Shown here: positions 1 through 4,634 of the stretch, piece after piece
How positions within the stretch are numbered: position 1 is the first letter of the stretch
How the letters are laid out: the number at the start of each line of letters is the position of its first letter
Source: Candidatus Dojkabacteria bacterium CG_4_10_14_0_2_um_filter_Dojkabacteria_WS6_41_15
GTDB lineage: Bacteria > Patescibacteriota > Dojkabacteria > GCA-002793355
NCBI GenBank assembly: GCA_002793355.1
Contig: PFQB01000035.1
Coordinates: forward strand, 1-8,650
DNA: 8,650 nt
Direction: 5' to 3'
The notes under the pieces: generated by a model
What the model saw: only the letters and a program-made list of their open reading frames with translations
What the model was told of the DNA's origin: nothing
Database searches by the model: none
Translations under genes and position numbers: made by a program

Positions 1-42
1 ATTTCCTTTGGGATGCGTTTCATCATATATTTTACCAAACAT
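1..42 (-). CDS. Possible 5' end of a gene running off the left edge
   Basis: Reading leftward from an ATG at 42-40, 14 codons stay open to the window edge (MFGKIYDETHPKGN). An alternative start at 23-21 in another frame (MKRIPKE) lies 5 nt after a TAAAAT hexamer at 34-29, the spacing seen at other genes here. Too little is present to choose between the frames or to name a product. The direction matches the neighbouring minus-strand unit. This is a weak call that only flanking sequence could settle. Confidence 0.2.
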   Translation of the reverse strand, partial: MFGKIYDETHPKGN

Positions 43-50
43 ATTAGTCT

Positions 51-65
51 GTTTTCTTAGAAAAC
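51..65. repeat. Small perfect inverted repeat between the small ORF and the left edge
   Basis: GTTTTC (51-56), loop TTA, GAAAAC (60-65) form a 6-bp hairpin downstream of the small minus-strand ORF that ends at 89. No T-run follows it on the minus strand, so it is at best a poor intrinsic terminator. The rest of 1-88 shows a 10-bp palindrome GTCACGTGAC at 88-97 and nothing else recognisable. Confidence 0.3.
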
Positions 66-88
66 TGTCTTAATATATCGGGTACCTG

Positions 89-223
89 TCACGTGACTTC
101 ATACACATTGGCACTTTTACCTTCAATTCTATGTTCGACAAGAAAATCTTGTTGACTGAATCTTATCGGAAATTCGTTTGAAAAAAGTAAGCTCGCAATT
201 TCAACTTTATGTTTCTCAATCAT
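89..223 (-). CDS. Small hypothetical protein (44 aa) overlapping the glycosyltransferase stop
   Basis: I do not recognise this protein. The ATG at 223-221 lies inside the last codons of the upstream glycosyltransferase gene. The two overlap as ATGATTGA, an arrangement typical of translational coupling. The product begins MIEKHKVEIASLLFSNEFPI and ends NVYEVT before TGA at 91-89. It has a plausible soluble composition, alternating hydrophobic residues and no low-complexity sequence. There is no membrane segment, signal peptide or cysteine motif. It could be a genuine short partner of the glycosyltransferase, a decayed remnant of a longer gene, or a chance ORF. The overlap and direction favour translation. 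Confidence 0.42.
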   Translation of the reverse strand: MIEKHKVEIASLLFSNEFPIRFSQQDFLVEHRIEGKSANVYEVT

Positions 224-1061
224 TTTTTGTCTTACTATATTTTGCTTCAATTCTATCGATAGGATCAAATCCTTTTCCTAGAAATGAAGTATATTTTTCT
301 ATCTGCTCTTTGTACCAAGTATACTTTTTCCAATTCTTATCCTCTTTATACTTATTATCCAGTTGTGTTAAGCTTTCAACAATCTGTTTATATGTAGCAT
401 CGTTGCATATGCCTTTTTCACCATATAGTCGAGTGTAATTAATAAGAGTTTGCTTCAAATAACGCATGCCATCTGGATATTGCTGAGCTAACTGTAGGCT
501 ATAATCATAGTCTTCGAATAACGTGAATGTTTCATCCCATCCTTGGATCAATTTCATTGCACTAGCTCGATGGACCATTCCGTTTGGATCACCCTCAAAG
601 GTATGCATCCATAAAGTATCAATAGAGGGTGCTACTGAATATCCAGTTTCTTCAACATATGTTTGAAAAACTCCTTTTTTTAAATGCAACAATCTAAAAT
701 TCCTAGATGGGTATACAAATACTGCTTTGCTATCGTTTCTAAAGAGCTCCAAAGTAACTTCTAGCCAGTTTGGAAATGCGGTATTATCACTATCGAGATA
801 GGAAATGAAATCACCAGACGCAAGTTCGTATCCAAATTTCCTTCCACCAGCTGGGCTGTGCGAATATTTATTCACGACGTATTTTATCCTTGGATCATTA
901 CGAAATTCGCGCATCAGCTTATCGGTATCGTCAGTAGATCTATCATTAACTACGATTAATTCCCAATTAGGGTGCGTTTGTGTTTGGATGCTAAGTATGG
1001 CCTTCCATAAAACGAATGCTCTGTTATATGTCGGCATTATTATCGATACTTTATCGTTCAT
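216..1061 (-). CDS. Glycosyltransferase family 2 (GT-A fold)
   Basis: A 281-aa cytoplasmic glycosyltransferase of family 2, expected to transfer a sugar from a nucleotide-sugar donor to a surface glycan or lipid-linked acceptor. The N-terminus carries the family signature VSIIMPTYNR (5-14), then LIVVNDRSTDDT (35-46), the nucleotide-binding strand. AGGRKFGYELASGDFISYLDSDN (71-93) ends in the DxD-type metal site (D90, D92). FEDYDYSLQLA (182-192) provides the acidic ED that usually acts as general base. There are no membrane helices. The C-terminus is rich in Lys, Tyr and Glu and may be helical. The start ATG follows the stop of the ASCH gene by 3 nt with no visible Shine-Dalgarno, so translation is probably coupled. 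Family assignment is secure; donor and acceptor are unknown. Confidence 0.95.
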   Translation of the reverse strand: MNDKVSIIMPTYNRAFVLWKAILSIQTQTHPNWELIVVNDRSTDDTDKLMREFRNDPRIKYVVNKYSHSPAGGRKFGYELASGDFISYLDSDNTAFPNWLEVTLELFRNDSKAVFVYPSRNFRLLHLKKGVFQTYVEETGYSVAPSIDTLWMHTFEGDPNGMVHRASAMKLIQGWDETFTLFEDYDYSLQLAQQYPDGMRYLKQTLINYTRLYGEKGICNDATYKQIVESLTQLDNKYKEDKNWKKYTWYKEQIEKYTSFLGKGFDPIDRIEAKYSKTKND

Positions 1062-1064
1062 GAT

Positions 1065-1583
1065 CTAGAAGTGTCTAAATTCATTTGCTCTATCTCGCTT
1101 ACTTTCTTTTTTCATTTCGGCGTCGCTGATACCAAACGCGAACTGTAGCTCTACAGGTAATTCATAGTTTGCGATCCATGTGCTCATATTGTTTTTATAA
1201 ATGCGTACAGGATGCTCTAATTGTTCTGGCTTTGCCAAACTGAAAACAGTTGCATATCGTTTGTATTGATTTTTCTCAAACATTGCATGTGCATGTTCTG
1301 CATCTCGTAGTCCAACTGTTTCTTGAATCCTAAGAAGTATTTCAAGTAGTTCTGGCGAACCAGGGTCTAACACATAATCTTTAACCTCTGGAATCAACAC
1401 TCGGCCGACAACTGGGCCACTAGCTTCTTTAATGTACATATAATCACCAGCAGTGATCTTACCAAATGGAGCGACTCTCCTGTATCCGAGCTTGATCTCA
1501 GTCGATTTATCCCCAGATAACATCATTTGAATGTAATCCGTATGAAATATTGTTCGGTTGTAAACCGCTAGATGGTTTGCCAT
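1065..1583 (-). CDS. ASCH-domain (PUA-like) protein
   Basis: A 172-aa protein whose first 70 residues fit an ASCH domain, a PUA-like beta-barrel associated with RNA or modified-nucleotide binding. MLSGDKSTEIKLGYRR (21-36) corresponds to the G-x-K-x-x-E-x-R signature. ITAGDYMYI (43-51) matches the Gly-Asp turn, and PVVGRVLIPEV (57-67) the next strands. The remaining hundred residues are charged and helical, with KNQYKRYATVFSLAKPEQLEHP at 104-125 (residues K104-P125) possibly returning to the barrel. It is the first gene of a minus-strand unit with the glycosyltransferase 3 nt downstream. A TATAAT lies 12 nt before the ATG. The function is unknown; a role in RNA binding, translation control or nucleotide processing is inferred from the family only. 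Confidence 0.72.
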   Translation of the reverse strand: MANHLAVYNRTIFHTDYIQMMLSGDKSTEIKLGYRRVAPFGKITAGDYMYIKEASGPVVGRVLIPEVKDYVLDPGSPELLEILLRIQETVGLRDAEHAHAMFEKNQYKRYATVFSLAKPEQLEHPVRIYKNNMSTWIANYELPVELQFAFGISDAEMKKESKRDRANEFRHF

Positions 1584-1595
1584 ATTTATTACCTA

Positions 1596-1601
1596 ATTAT
1601 A
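1596..1601 (-). promoter_or_regulatory. -10 hexamer TATAAT of the ASCH-glycosyltransferase unit
   Basis: Perfect TATAAT on the minus strand, 12 nt before the ASCH ATG, which would give a leader of about 5 nt. No good -35 is visible 16-18 bp upstream. The 12-nt gap is longer than the 5-6 nt seen at other genes here. Confidence 0.5.
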
Positions 1602-1727
1602 ACGCACTTTCCATATTGCTAATAGGGCACATCTCTAGCGGTAATAAAAATGAGATTCCCCTTTTTTTAGTGTCTCTTTTGTCTCATTTTTTCAACCGAC
1701 CAGCCATTGTACGGTGCCAGACCCACA

Positions 1728-1753
1728 TGCTCCGTTTTCATAAAAACGGAGCA
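1728..1753. repeat. Perfect 11-bp hairpin with CATA loop
   Basis: TGCTCCGTTTT (1728-1738), CATA, then AAAACGGAGCA (1743-1753) pair without mismatch. No T-tract follows on either strand, so this is not a standard intrinsic terminator. Its right arm overlaps the start of repeat copy A. Copy B has a related CGGAG arm (4445-4449) but not the matching left arm. Confidence 0.6.
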
Positions 1754-1890
1754 AACAGGGAAGGAAAGAGTTTTTATGAAAAAGAAAATGGTTTGGATGA
1801 GAACCGACGGTTCGTAGCTAAGCATCGTGCGAGTTGAAGACGAGCACTGATGCGCAGACATGCTGGGAGCACAGCGAGCAGTAAATCCCC
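1745..1890 (+). repeat. Intergenic repeat, copy A (about 145 bp)
   Basis: Homologous to 4443-4580 in the same orientation. A purine-rich leader (CGGAG ... GGGAA ... GAAAATG) precedes an invariant block, GAACCGACGGTTCGTAG (1801-1817), whose first 13 nt form a dyad. A variable hairpin (1822-1853) follows, then TGCTGGGA (1861-1868) and GAGCAGTAAATCCC (1876-1889). The core from the dyad to ATCCC is 89 nt here and 86 in copy B. Conservation is patchy, strong at the ends and in pairing but weak in loops. That pattern suggests a folded element rather than a gene. No transposase is nearby. Confidence 0.75.
1822..1853 (+). ncRNA. Covarying hairpin with tandem G.A pairs (copy A)
   Basis: GCATC (1822-1826) pairs with GATGC (1849-1853), then comes a single bulged T1848. 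GTGC (1827-1830) pairs with GCAC (1844-1847), followed by G1831.A1843 and A1832.G1842 mismatches. G1833-C1841 closes a 7-nt loop. The CGAG/CGAG tandem sheared G.A motif and the one-base pyrimidine bulge recur at the same places in copy B although the helix sequence differs. Typed as ncRNA because of the RNA-like motif; transcription is not shown and no promoter was found. Confidence 0.5.
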
Positions 1891-1911
1891 CCTCTCCGCC
1901 AGAACTGTTTG

Positions 1912-1932
1912 GTAGCGACAAGACCCCGCTAC
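1912..1932. repeat. 6-bp hairpin downstream of repeat copy A
   Basis: GTAGCG (1912-1917) and CGCTAC (1927-1932) are perfect complements around a 9-nt loop ACAAGACCC. It has no counterpart after copy B, and no T-run follows it. It may be chance or a local fold of the same transcript. Confidence 0.35.
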
Positions 1933-2088
1933 TACCGTATGAAAGTGCTCATTAGGTCGATTGAATTTGAGAGTGAAAAGCGGAAAAGTGTCAACGTAGT
2001 CCTGTAATACGCAAAAAGCCTTTAAAACGACAGATTTCAAAAGAGTTCGGTTCGAAGCTGGAAGCGCCCAAACTTGTGACTTATACAA

Positions 2089-2604
2089 TTATAGCTTTTT
2101 GAGGACTTTACTGAGGAATAGGTGCTTCTGTTTTTGGTAAACTCTTTTTGAATAACAATTTTCTAATTTCATTTTCTCGTATTCAGCTAAAGTTTCTGAA
2201 TGTGTCGTAAAGTACTCACGTAATTTTTGGGCAGTTTCAGCAGTTGGACCTCTTTTGCATTTAACTTCGATTTCGTAACCTTTGAACGATACATTGATTC
2301 GAGCGTACTCTTCTTCTAATGTATCAATCTTATGATACATGTTTATGAGAAATTGTAATGTTTCGTACCATTTTCCTTCCGCATAAATTACGACCTCCAG
2401 ATCCTCTTTTCCGGCAATTTTGTAAAGTAACGAACCGTCTAACTCTGCCACAATCCCAATCTCTTGCAGTCTTGCATTTAGCCCTATCAAAAACTCCTCG
2501 CATATTTTTCTTAATTTAGCGAGTTTCGGTTTGAACGGTAATATTGCTACAGGCTTTTCTGAAAACTTGTTAAAGTAATCATCACTTAGGGCTATGTTCT
2601 GCAT
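2089..2604 (-). CDS. GrpB/UPF0157-like nucleotidyltransferase-fold protein
   Basis: A 171-aa protein resembling the GrpB (UPF0157) family, which has a minimal polymerase-beta nucleotidyltransferase fold. DGSLLYKIAGKEDLEVVIY (56-74) aligns with the family's GS...P...KPIIDI core, with D68 and E70 in place of the usual acidic pair. YEIEVKC (110-116) is a likely third acidic strand. The C-terminal KLREYFTTHSETLAEYEKMK (127-146) and YQKQKHLFLSKVL match the family's closing helices (LRDYLRAHP...EYE..K...Y...K..F...). Biochemical activity in this family is poorly known. The ATG at 2604 is chosen; a TTG at 2616 would add four residues. Either start lies inside the HD gene's 3' end, so the two are probably co-translated. 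Family call is moderate; the substrate is unknown. Confidence 0.6.
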   Translation of the reverse strand: MQNIALSDDYFNKFSEKPVAILPFKPKLAKLRKICEEFLIGLNARLQEIGIVAELDGSLLYKIAGKEDLEVVIYAEGKWYETLQFLINMYHKIDTLEEEYARINVSFKGYEIEVKCKRGPTAETAQKLREYFTTHSETLAEYEKMKLENCYSKRVYQKQKHLFLSKVLKKL

Positions 2605-3412
2605 TTTTACTGGCAATTAATTTAATGTTGTATTCGACAAGCTGTTTCATTTTACTGAGTTTTTGCATCCTTAGGGTTACAGCTTTTTCAGTATCATCTT
2701 CAAAGTTCCATCCTCTCCCTAACTCATCTGCGACATGAACAATCAGGGCTGTTTGAATATAGTGATGCCCAAATGCAAAGTCTAAGACAGACGCGGTTAT
2801 GTCTTTTTTCATAAAGAATGAGATCAGAAGATTGTACCCCAGATAAACCTGTTCTAATGATTCAACTGTGGAATCTGATACACTCCCCCCTCGTTTTTTG
2901 CTCATGGTTTGAAGCAGGATTATCCCAGCAAGGTCATGGTCATATGCTTCTAGCATTTTTTTAGGAAGATACTTTCCTATATCATGTAAATATCCTGCCA
3001 AAACTAAAACATCCTTTTCGTCTGAAGATAAACTCATTGCCCGAGCTAATATTCTGCACGAATCATAAATCTCAATCCAAAGTTTATGTTCTGGATCTTG
3101 ACTCCCTCTTAGTTCTTCAAAAGGAATACTTTCCTTTAGTTGAGAAAAAAAGGGAAATTCTTCAGCACGTAAAGGCTCTATTGGGTCAGAACCCAATAAT
3201 TGAGCGGTTAACAGTCCCACTGTTTTTGAATGTTCATCAACTGGAAATTCATGCACATCCTTAGGCTGTGACAGTCTTGCGATTCTGGAAAGTGGCACGA
3301 TCGGCTCTTCAAGATTGCTGTAGTATTCCCAAACGTAGGCAGTTAATTCGCGCGCAATAGCGCGTTGATCATTTGTAAGAACATCTCGAGCCGATTCAAT
3401 TTCTTGTAACAT
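2582..3412 (-). CDS. HD-domain metal-dependent hydrolase
   Basis: A 276-aa cytoplasmic protein with an HD-superfamily core in its second half. VLAGYLHDIGKYLP (137-150) holds the HD pair (H143, D144). AYDHDLAGIIL (156-166) supplies H159, FGHHYIQTA (214-222) supplies H216/H217, and IVHVADELGR (224-233) supplies the last Asp, D229. This spacing resembles bimetal HD phosphohydrolases. The first conserved His appears to be D117 in YDSCRILARAM. The first 110 residues are helical and not recognised. The family cleaves phosphoester bonds, often in nucleotides; the substrate here is unknown. The gene leads a unit with the GrpB-like gene (23-35 nt overlap) and faces merR across 16 bp. Its promoter has the long spacer expected for MerR control. 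Confidence 0.82.
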   Translation of the reverse strand: MLQEIESARDVLTNDQRAIARELTAYVWEYYSNLEEPIVPLSRIARLSQPKDVHEFPVDEHSKTVGLLTAQLLGSDPIEPLRAEEFPFFSQLKESIPFEELRGSQDPEHKLWIEIYDSCRILARAMSLSSDEKDVLVLAGYLHDIGKYLPKKMLEAYDHDLAGIILLQTMSKKRGGSVSDSTVESLEQVYLGYNLLISFFMKKDITASVLDFAFGHHYIQTALIVHVADELGRGWNFEDDTEKAVTLRMQKLSKMKQLVEYNIKLIASKNAEHSPK

Positions 3413-3423
3413 TATTGTATAAT
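3395..3423 (+). promoter_or_regulatory. merR promoter, leaderless
   Basis: TATAAT (3418-3423) lies 5 nt before the merR ATG, so the mRNA should begin at the start codon. A weak -35 candidate, TTCAAT (3395-3400), sits 17 bp upstream inside the HD coding sequence. This -10 overlaps the opposing -10 of the HD gene, so the two promoters probably compete for RNA polymerase. Confidence 0.65.
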
Positions 3424-3449
3424 AATCTATGACGCAACGTAATAGTCAA
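3419..3449 (-). promoter_or_regulatory. MerR-type promoter of the HD-GrpB unit (19-bp spacer)
   Basis: On the minus strand TTGACT (3449-3444) and TATTAT (3424-3419) are separated by 19 bp instead of 17, the hallmark of MerR-family-activated promoters. The -10 ends 6 nt before the HD ATG, so the transcript should start at or next to the ATG and be leaderless. The whole -35 and most of the spacer lie inside the merR coding sequence. Confidence 0.65.
3429..3443. promoter_or_regulatory. Candidate MerR operator (inverted repeat in promoter spacer)
   Basis: ATGACG-CAA-CGTAAT is an imperfect dyad (5 of 6 positions) centred at 3436, lying wholly within the 19-bp spacer of the HD promoter. It also contains the merR start codon. 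Bound regulator could untwist the spacer to activate the HD unit while covering the merR start point. Placement fits the family; binding is inferred. Confidence 0.5.
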
Positions 3450-4247
3450 GAGGCAAACAATACTCATATTAGTATAGGCGAGTTTGCAAAACTTGTCCAA
3501 ACAACAAAAAGACGATTGCAATTTTATGACAAAAAGGAGCTCTTATTAACCAAAAGAGAGGCAAATGGCTATAGATATTACTCTCTAAATGATTTATTTG
3601 TTTATAATTTTATCTATCTACTCTCTTCATTGGGAATACCGCTTCGCGAGATCAAAAAGTTACTGACCAGTCGTAGCAATTTGAACAACAGTTTCAAGTT
3701 GCATGCACATGCAATACAAAAACACATTGCAGAATTGTTATTTCGAGAGAAAAAGCTACATGAATATATTAAAAACATTGCAGAAGGCTCCATTATTACT
3801 GGGAGCGTTGAAAAAATTGAAGCAGTTACACTCTATGTTAAAAGATATAGAGGTACTTATGATGAAATCGGCTCATTCATAAATAACTTTATTTCTCTAC
3901 TACCTACCTCAATCGGCCAAAGCTTGTATGTGTTGTACCCTAATGGAGAATACGATATTAAGCAGACCGATATTGTTATTGGTGTCAAGGCCTCTGGAGT
4001 TAACATTGAAACTGAGCTTGAGAAGCTTACCCTGCCTGTTCATTCTATTTTCAAATACGCACATTTAGGACCGGCACGCGAGTTAATATACTTTTGGAGT
4101 GAGCTTGAAAAGCTTGCAAAGTATAAAGGATTTCAAGAAGATACTAAGTTTTCATACCAATACGAGGTATATATAAAAGCGAACTATAATGGTTATCTCG
4201 AATCTTACGAGCATGTAACTGAAATTTGTTTACCTATTATATTGTAG
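3429..4247 (+). CDS. MerR-family transcriptional regulator with GyrI-like effector domain
   Basis: A 272-aa DNA-binding protein. Residues 13-83 form a MerR winged helix-turn-helix: ISIGEFAKLVQTTKRRLQFYD (14-34), then GYRYYSLND (47-55) in the wing, and LSSLGIPLREIKKLL (65-79). Canonical MerR proteins have R-x-Y-D-x-x-G-L; here it is LQFYDKKELL. Residues 88-118 form the dimerising coiled coil. Residues 128-272 fit a GyrI-like/BmrR-type ligand domain ending in YEVYIKANYN...TEICLPI, as in multidrug-sensing regulators. Its divergent partner is the HD-GrpB unit, whose promoter carries the 19-bp spacer such regulators act on. No metal-binding Cys pattern is seen, so an organic ligand is more likely than a metal. 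Ligand unknown; family assignment strong. Confidence 0.92.
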   Translation: MTQRNSQEANNTHISIGEFAKLVQTTKRRLQFYDKKELLLTKREANGYRYYSLNDLFVYNFIYLLSSLGIPLREIKKLLTSRSNLNNSFKLHAHAIQKHIAELLFREKKLHEYIKNIAEGSIITGSVEKIEAVTLYVKRYRGTYDEIGSFINNFISLLPTSIGQSLYVLYPNGEYDIKQTDIVIGVKASGVNIETELEKLTLPVHSIFKYAHLGPARELIYFWSELEKLAKYKGFQEDTKFSYQYEVYIKANYNGYLESYEHVTEICLPIIL

Positions 4248-4392
4248 GTCCTATTTTATCTACTAAGCGATCCAATTACCTAGTAGTAGGTGTTCGAACC
4301 AAATGACAAAAACGGAGCATAAAGCACCCATAGCTTCGTCAGTTGTAAATACTATATGATATGTTGGTTCGAATCCCTTCCTCTCTTTCGCT

Positions 4393-4410
4393 AAAGAATT
4401 AAAATTCTTT
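4393..4410. repeat. AT-rich perfect palindrome
   Basis: AAAGAATT (4393-4400), AA, AATTCTTT (4403-4410), followed at once by another AATTCTTTT. The second copy gives an alternative pairing partner. The stem is almost all A-T, with one G-C pair, and would be weak as a terminator for merR. Confidence 0.4.
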
Positions 4411-4442
4411 AATTCTTTTACGCTCAAGAACCGAAAACTGAA

Positions 4443-4580
4443 AGCGGAGTACTCAAAGAGGGAAATTCTGAAACGAAAATGAAAATGTGTGAGAACCGAC
4501 GGTTCGTAGGCAAGAGCCACACGAGCTTGCGAGTGTCGGCACGCGCACGTGCTGGGAACAAAGTGAGCAGTAAATCCCTT
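4443..4580 (+). repeat. Intergenic repeat, copy B (about 138 bp)
   Basis: The second copy of the element at 1745-1890, same orientation. The invariant block GAACCGACGGTTCGTAG is at 4493-4509. The variable hairpin is at 4514-4542, TGCTGGGA at 4550-4557 and GAGCAGTAAATCCC at 4565-4578. A further short hairpin, GCACG-CGCA-CGTGC (4540-4552), is specific to this copy and overlaps the last pairs of the main hairpin. The copy ends about 55 bp before the dinB ATG and stays open in the dinB frame, which can mislead start prediction. Confidence 0.75.
4514..4542 (+). ncRNA. Covarying hairpin with tandem G.A pairs (copy B)
   Basis: GCC (4516-4518) pairs with GGC (4538-4540), plus G4514-C4542 across an A.A mismatch. 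C4537 is a single bulge. ACAC (4519-4522) pairs with GTGT (4533-4536), then G4523.A4532 and A4524.G4531 mismatches. G4525-C4530 closes a CTTG tetraloop. The arrangement equals that at 1822-1853, with five base pairs replaced by different Watson-Crick pairs. Transcription is not demonstrated. Confidence 0.5.
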
Positions 4581-4622
4581 CCCCAATTCTTTCAGGATAC
4601 GCTTCTAAGCAGGAATATGATG

Positions 4623-4628
4623 TATACT
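4623..4628 (+). promoter_or_regulatory. -10 hexamer TATACT deciding the dinB start
   Basis: TATACT lies 6 nt before ATG 4635, the same leaderless spacing seen at merR, sufU, wecG and the HD gene. No good -35 is seen. It supports ATG 4635 over ATG 4617/4620, which would put the hexamer inside the coding sequence. Confidence 0.45.
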
Positions 4629-4634
4629 TGCTTC

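Larger units (their letters stand above)
1584..2088. other. 505-bp gene-free region holding repeat copy A
   Basis: No credible gene is seen. Several frames stay open, but their products have no family features and change frame relative to the repeat. The region holds the ASCH promoter, a 10-11 bp perfect hairpin (1728-1753), repeat copy A (1745-1890) and a hairpin at 1912-1932. About 150 bp before the GrpB-like stop shows no recognised structure, apart from a CGGTTCGAAG stretch at 2048-2057 resembling a tRNA T-loop. No complete tRNA fold could be drawn. Confidence 0.7.
4248..4634. other. 387-bp gene-free region holding repeat copy B
   Basis: Between the merR stop and the likely dinB start there is no credible gene. 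It holds a small hairpin just after merR (ACCTA-GTAG-TAGGT, 4278-4291), tRNA T-loop-like pieces (TGTTCGAACC at 4291-4300; GGTTCGAATCCC at 4366-4377), an AT-only palindrome (4393-4410) and repeat copy B (4443-4580). A complete tRNA cloverleaf could not be drawn around the T-loop-like piece. The acceptor and T stems do not pair, and the span is about 10 nt short. Confidence 0.7.

Noticed and set aside
805..1068. Plus-strand open frame opposite the glycosyltransferase
   Set aside because: Shadow of a clear family 2 glycosyltransferase on the other strand.
1801..1890. Integron attC site suggested by an imperfect hairpin with an extra-helical base
   Set aside because: No RYYYAAC/GTTRRRY core boxes, no integrase, and the copies are not between cassette genes.
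1801..1901. tRNA-Ser gene suggested by the CCCTCTCCGCCA tail of copy A
   Set aside because: No matching GGAGAGG acceptor strand upstream, and no T-arm GTTC before AAATCCC.
1667..1921. Open frame on the minus strand across repeat copy A
   Set aside because: No family features and no start signal. Its conservation with copy B follows the DNA hairpin pairing, not codon structure.
1774..2088. 104-residue minus-strand open frame between copy A and the GrpB-like gene
   Set aside because: It begins with TTG, has no recognisable features, and runs in a different frame through the repeat.
4338..4390. Possible tRNA gene (GCACCCATAGCTTCGTCAG ... GGTTCGAATCCC)
   Set aside because: The acceptor arms do not pair, the T stem has at most three of five pairs, there is no anticodon stem, and the span is about 10 nt too short.
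4278..4420. Intrinsic terminator for merR
   Set aside because: The 5-bp hairpin at 4278-4291 has no T-run, and the palindrome at 4393-4410 is nearly all A-T; neither is convincing.
1745..4580. CRISPR array or composite transposon bounded by the two copies
   Set aside because: Only two long direct copies with 2.6 kb between them, no spacer pattern, and no transposase in the interval.
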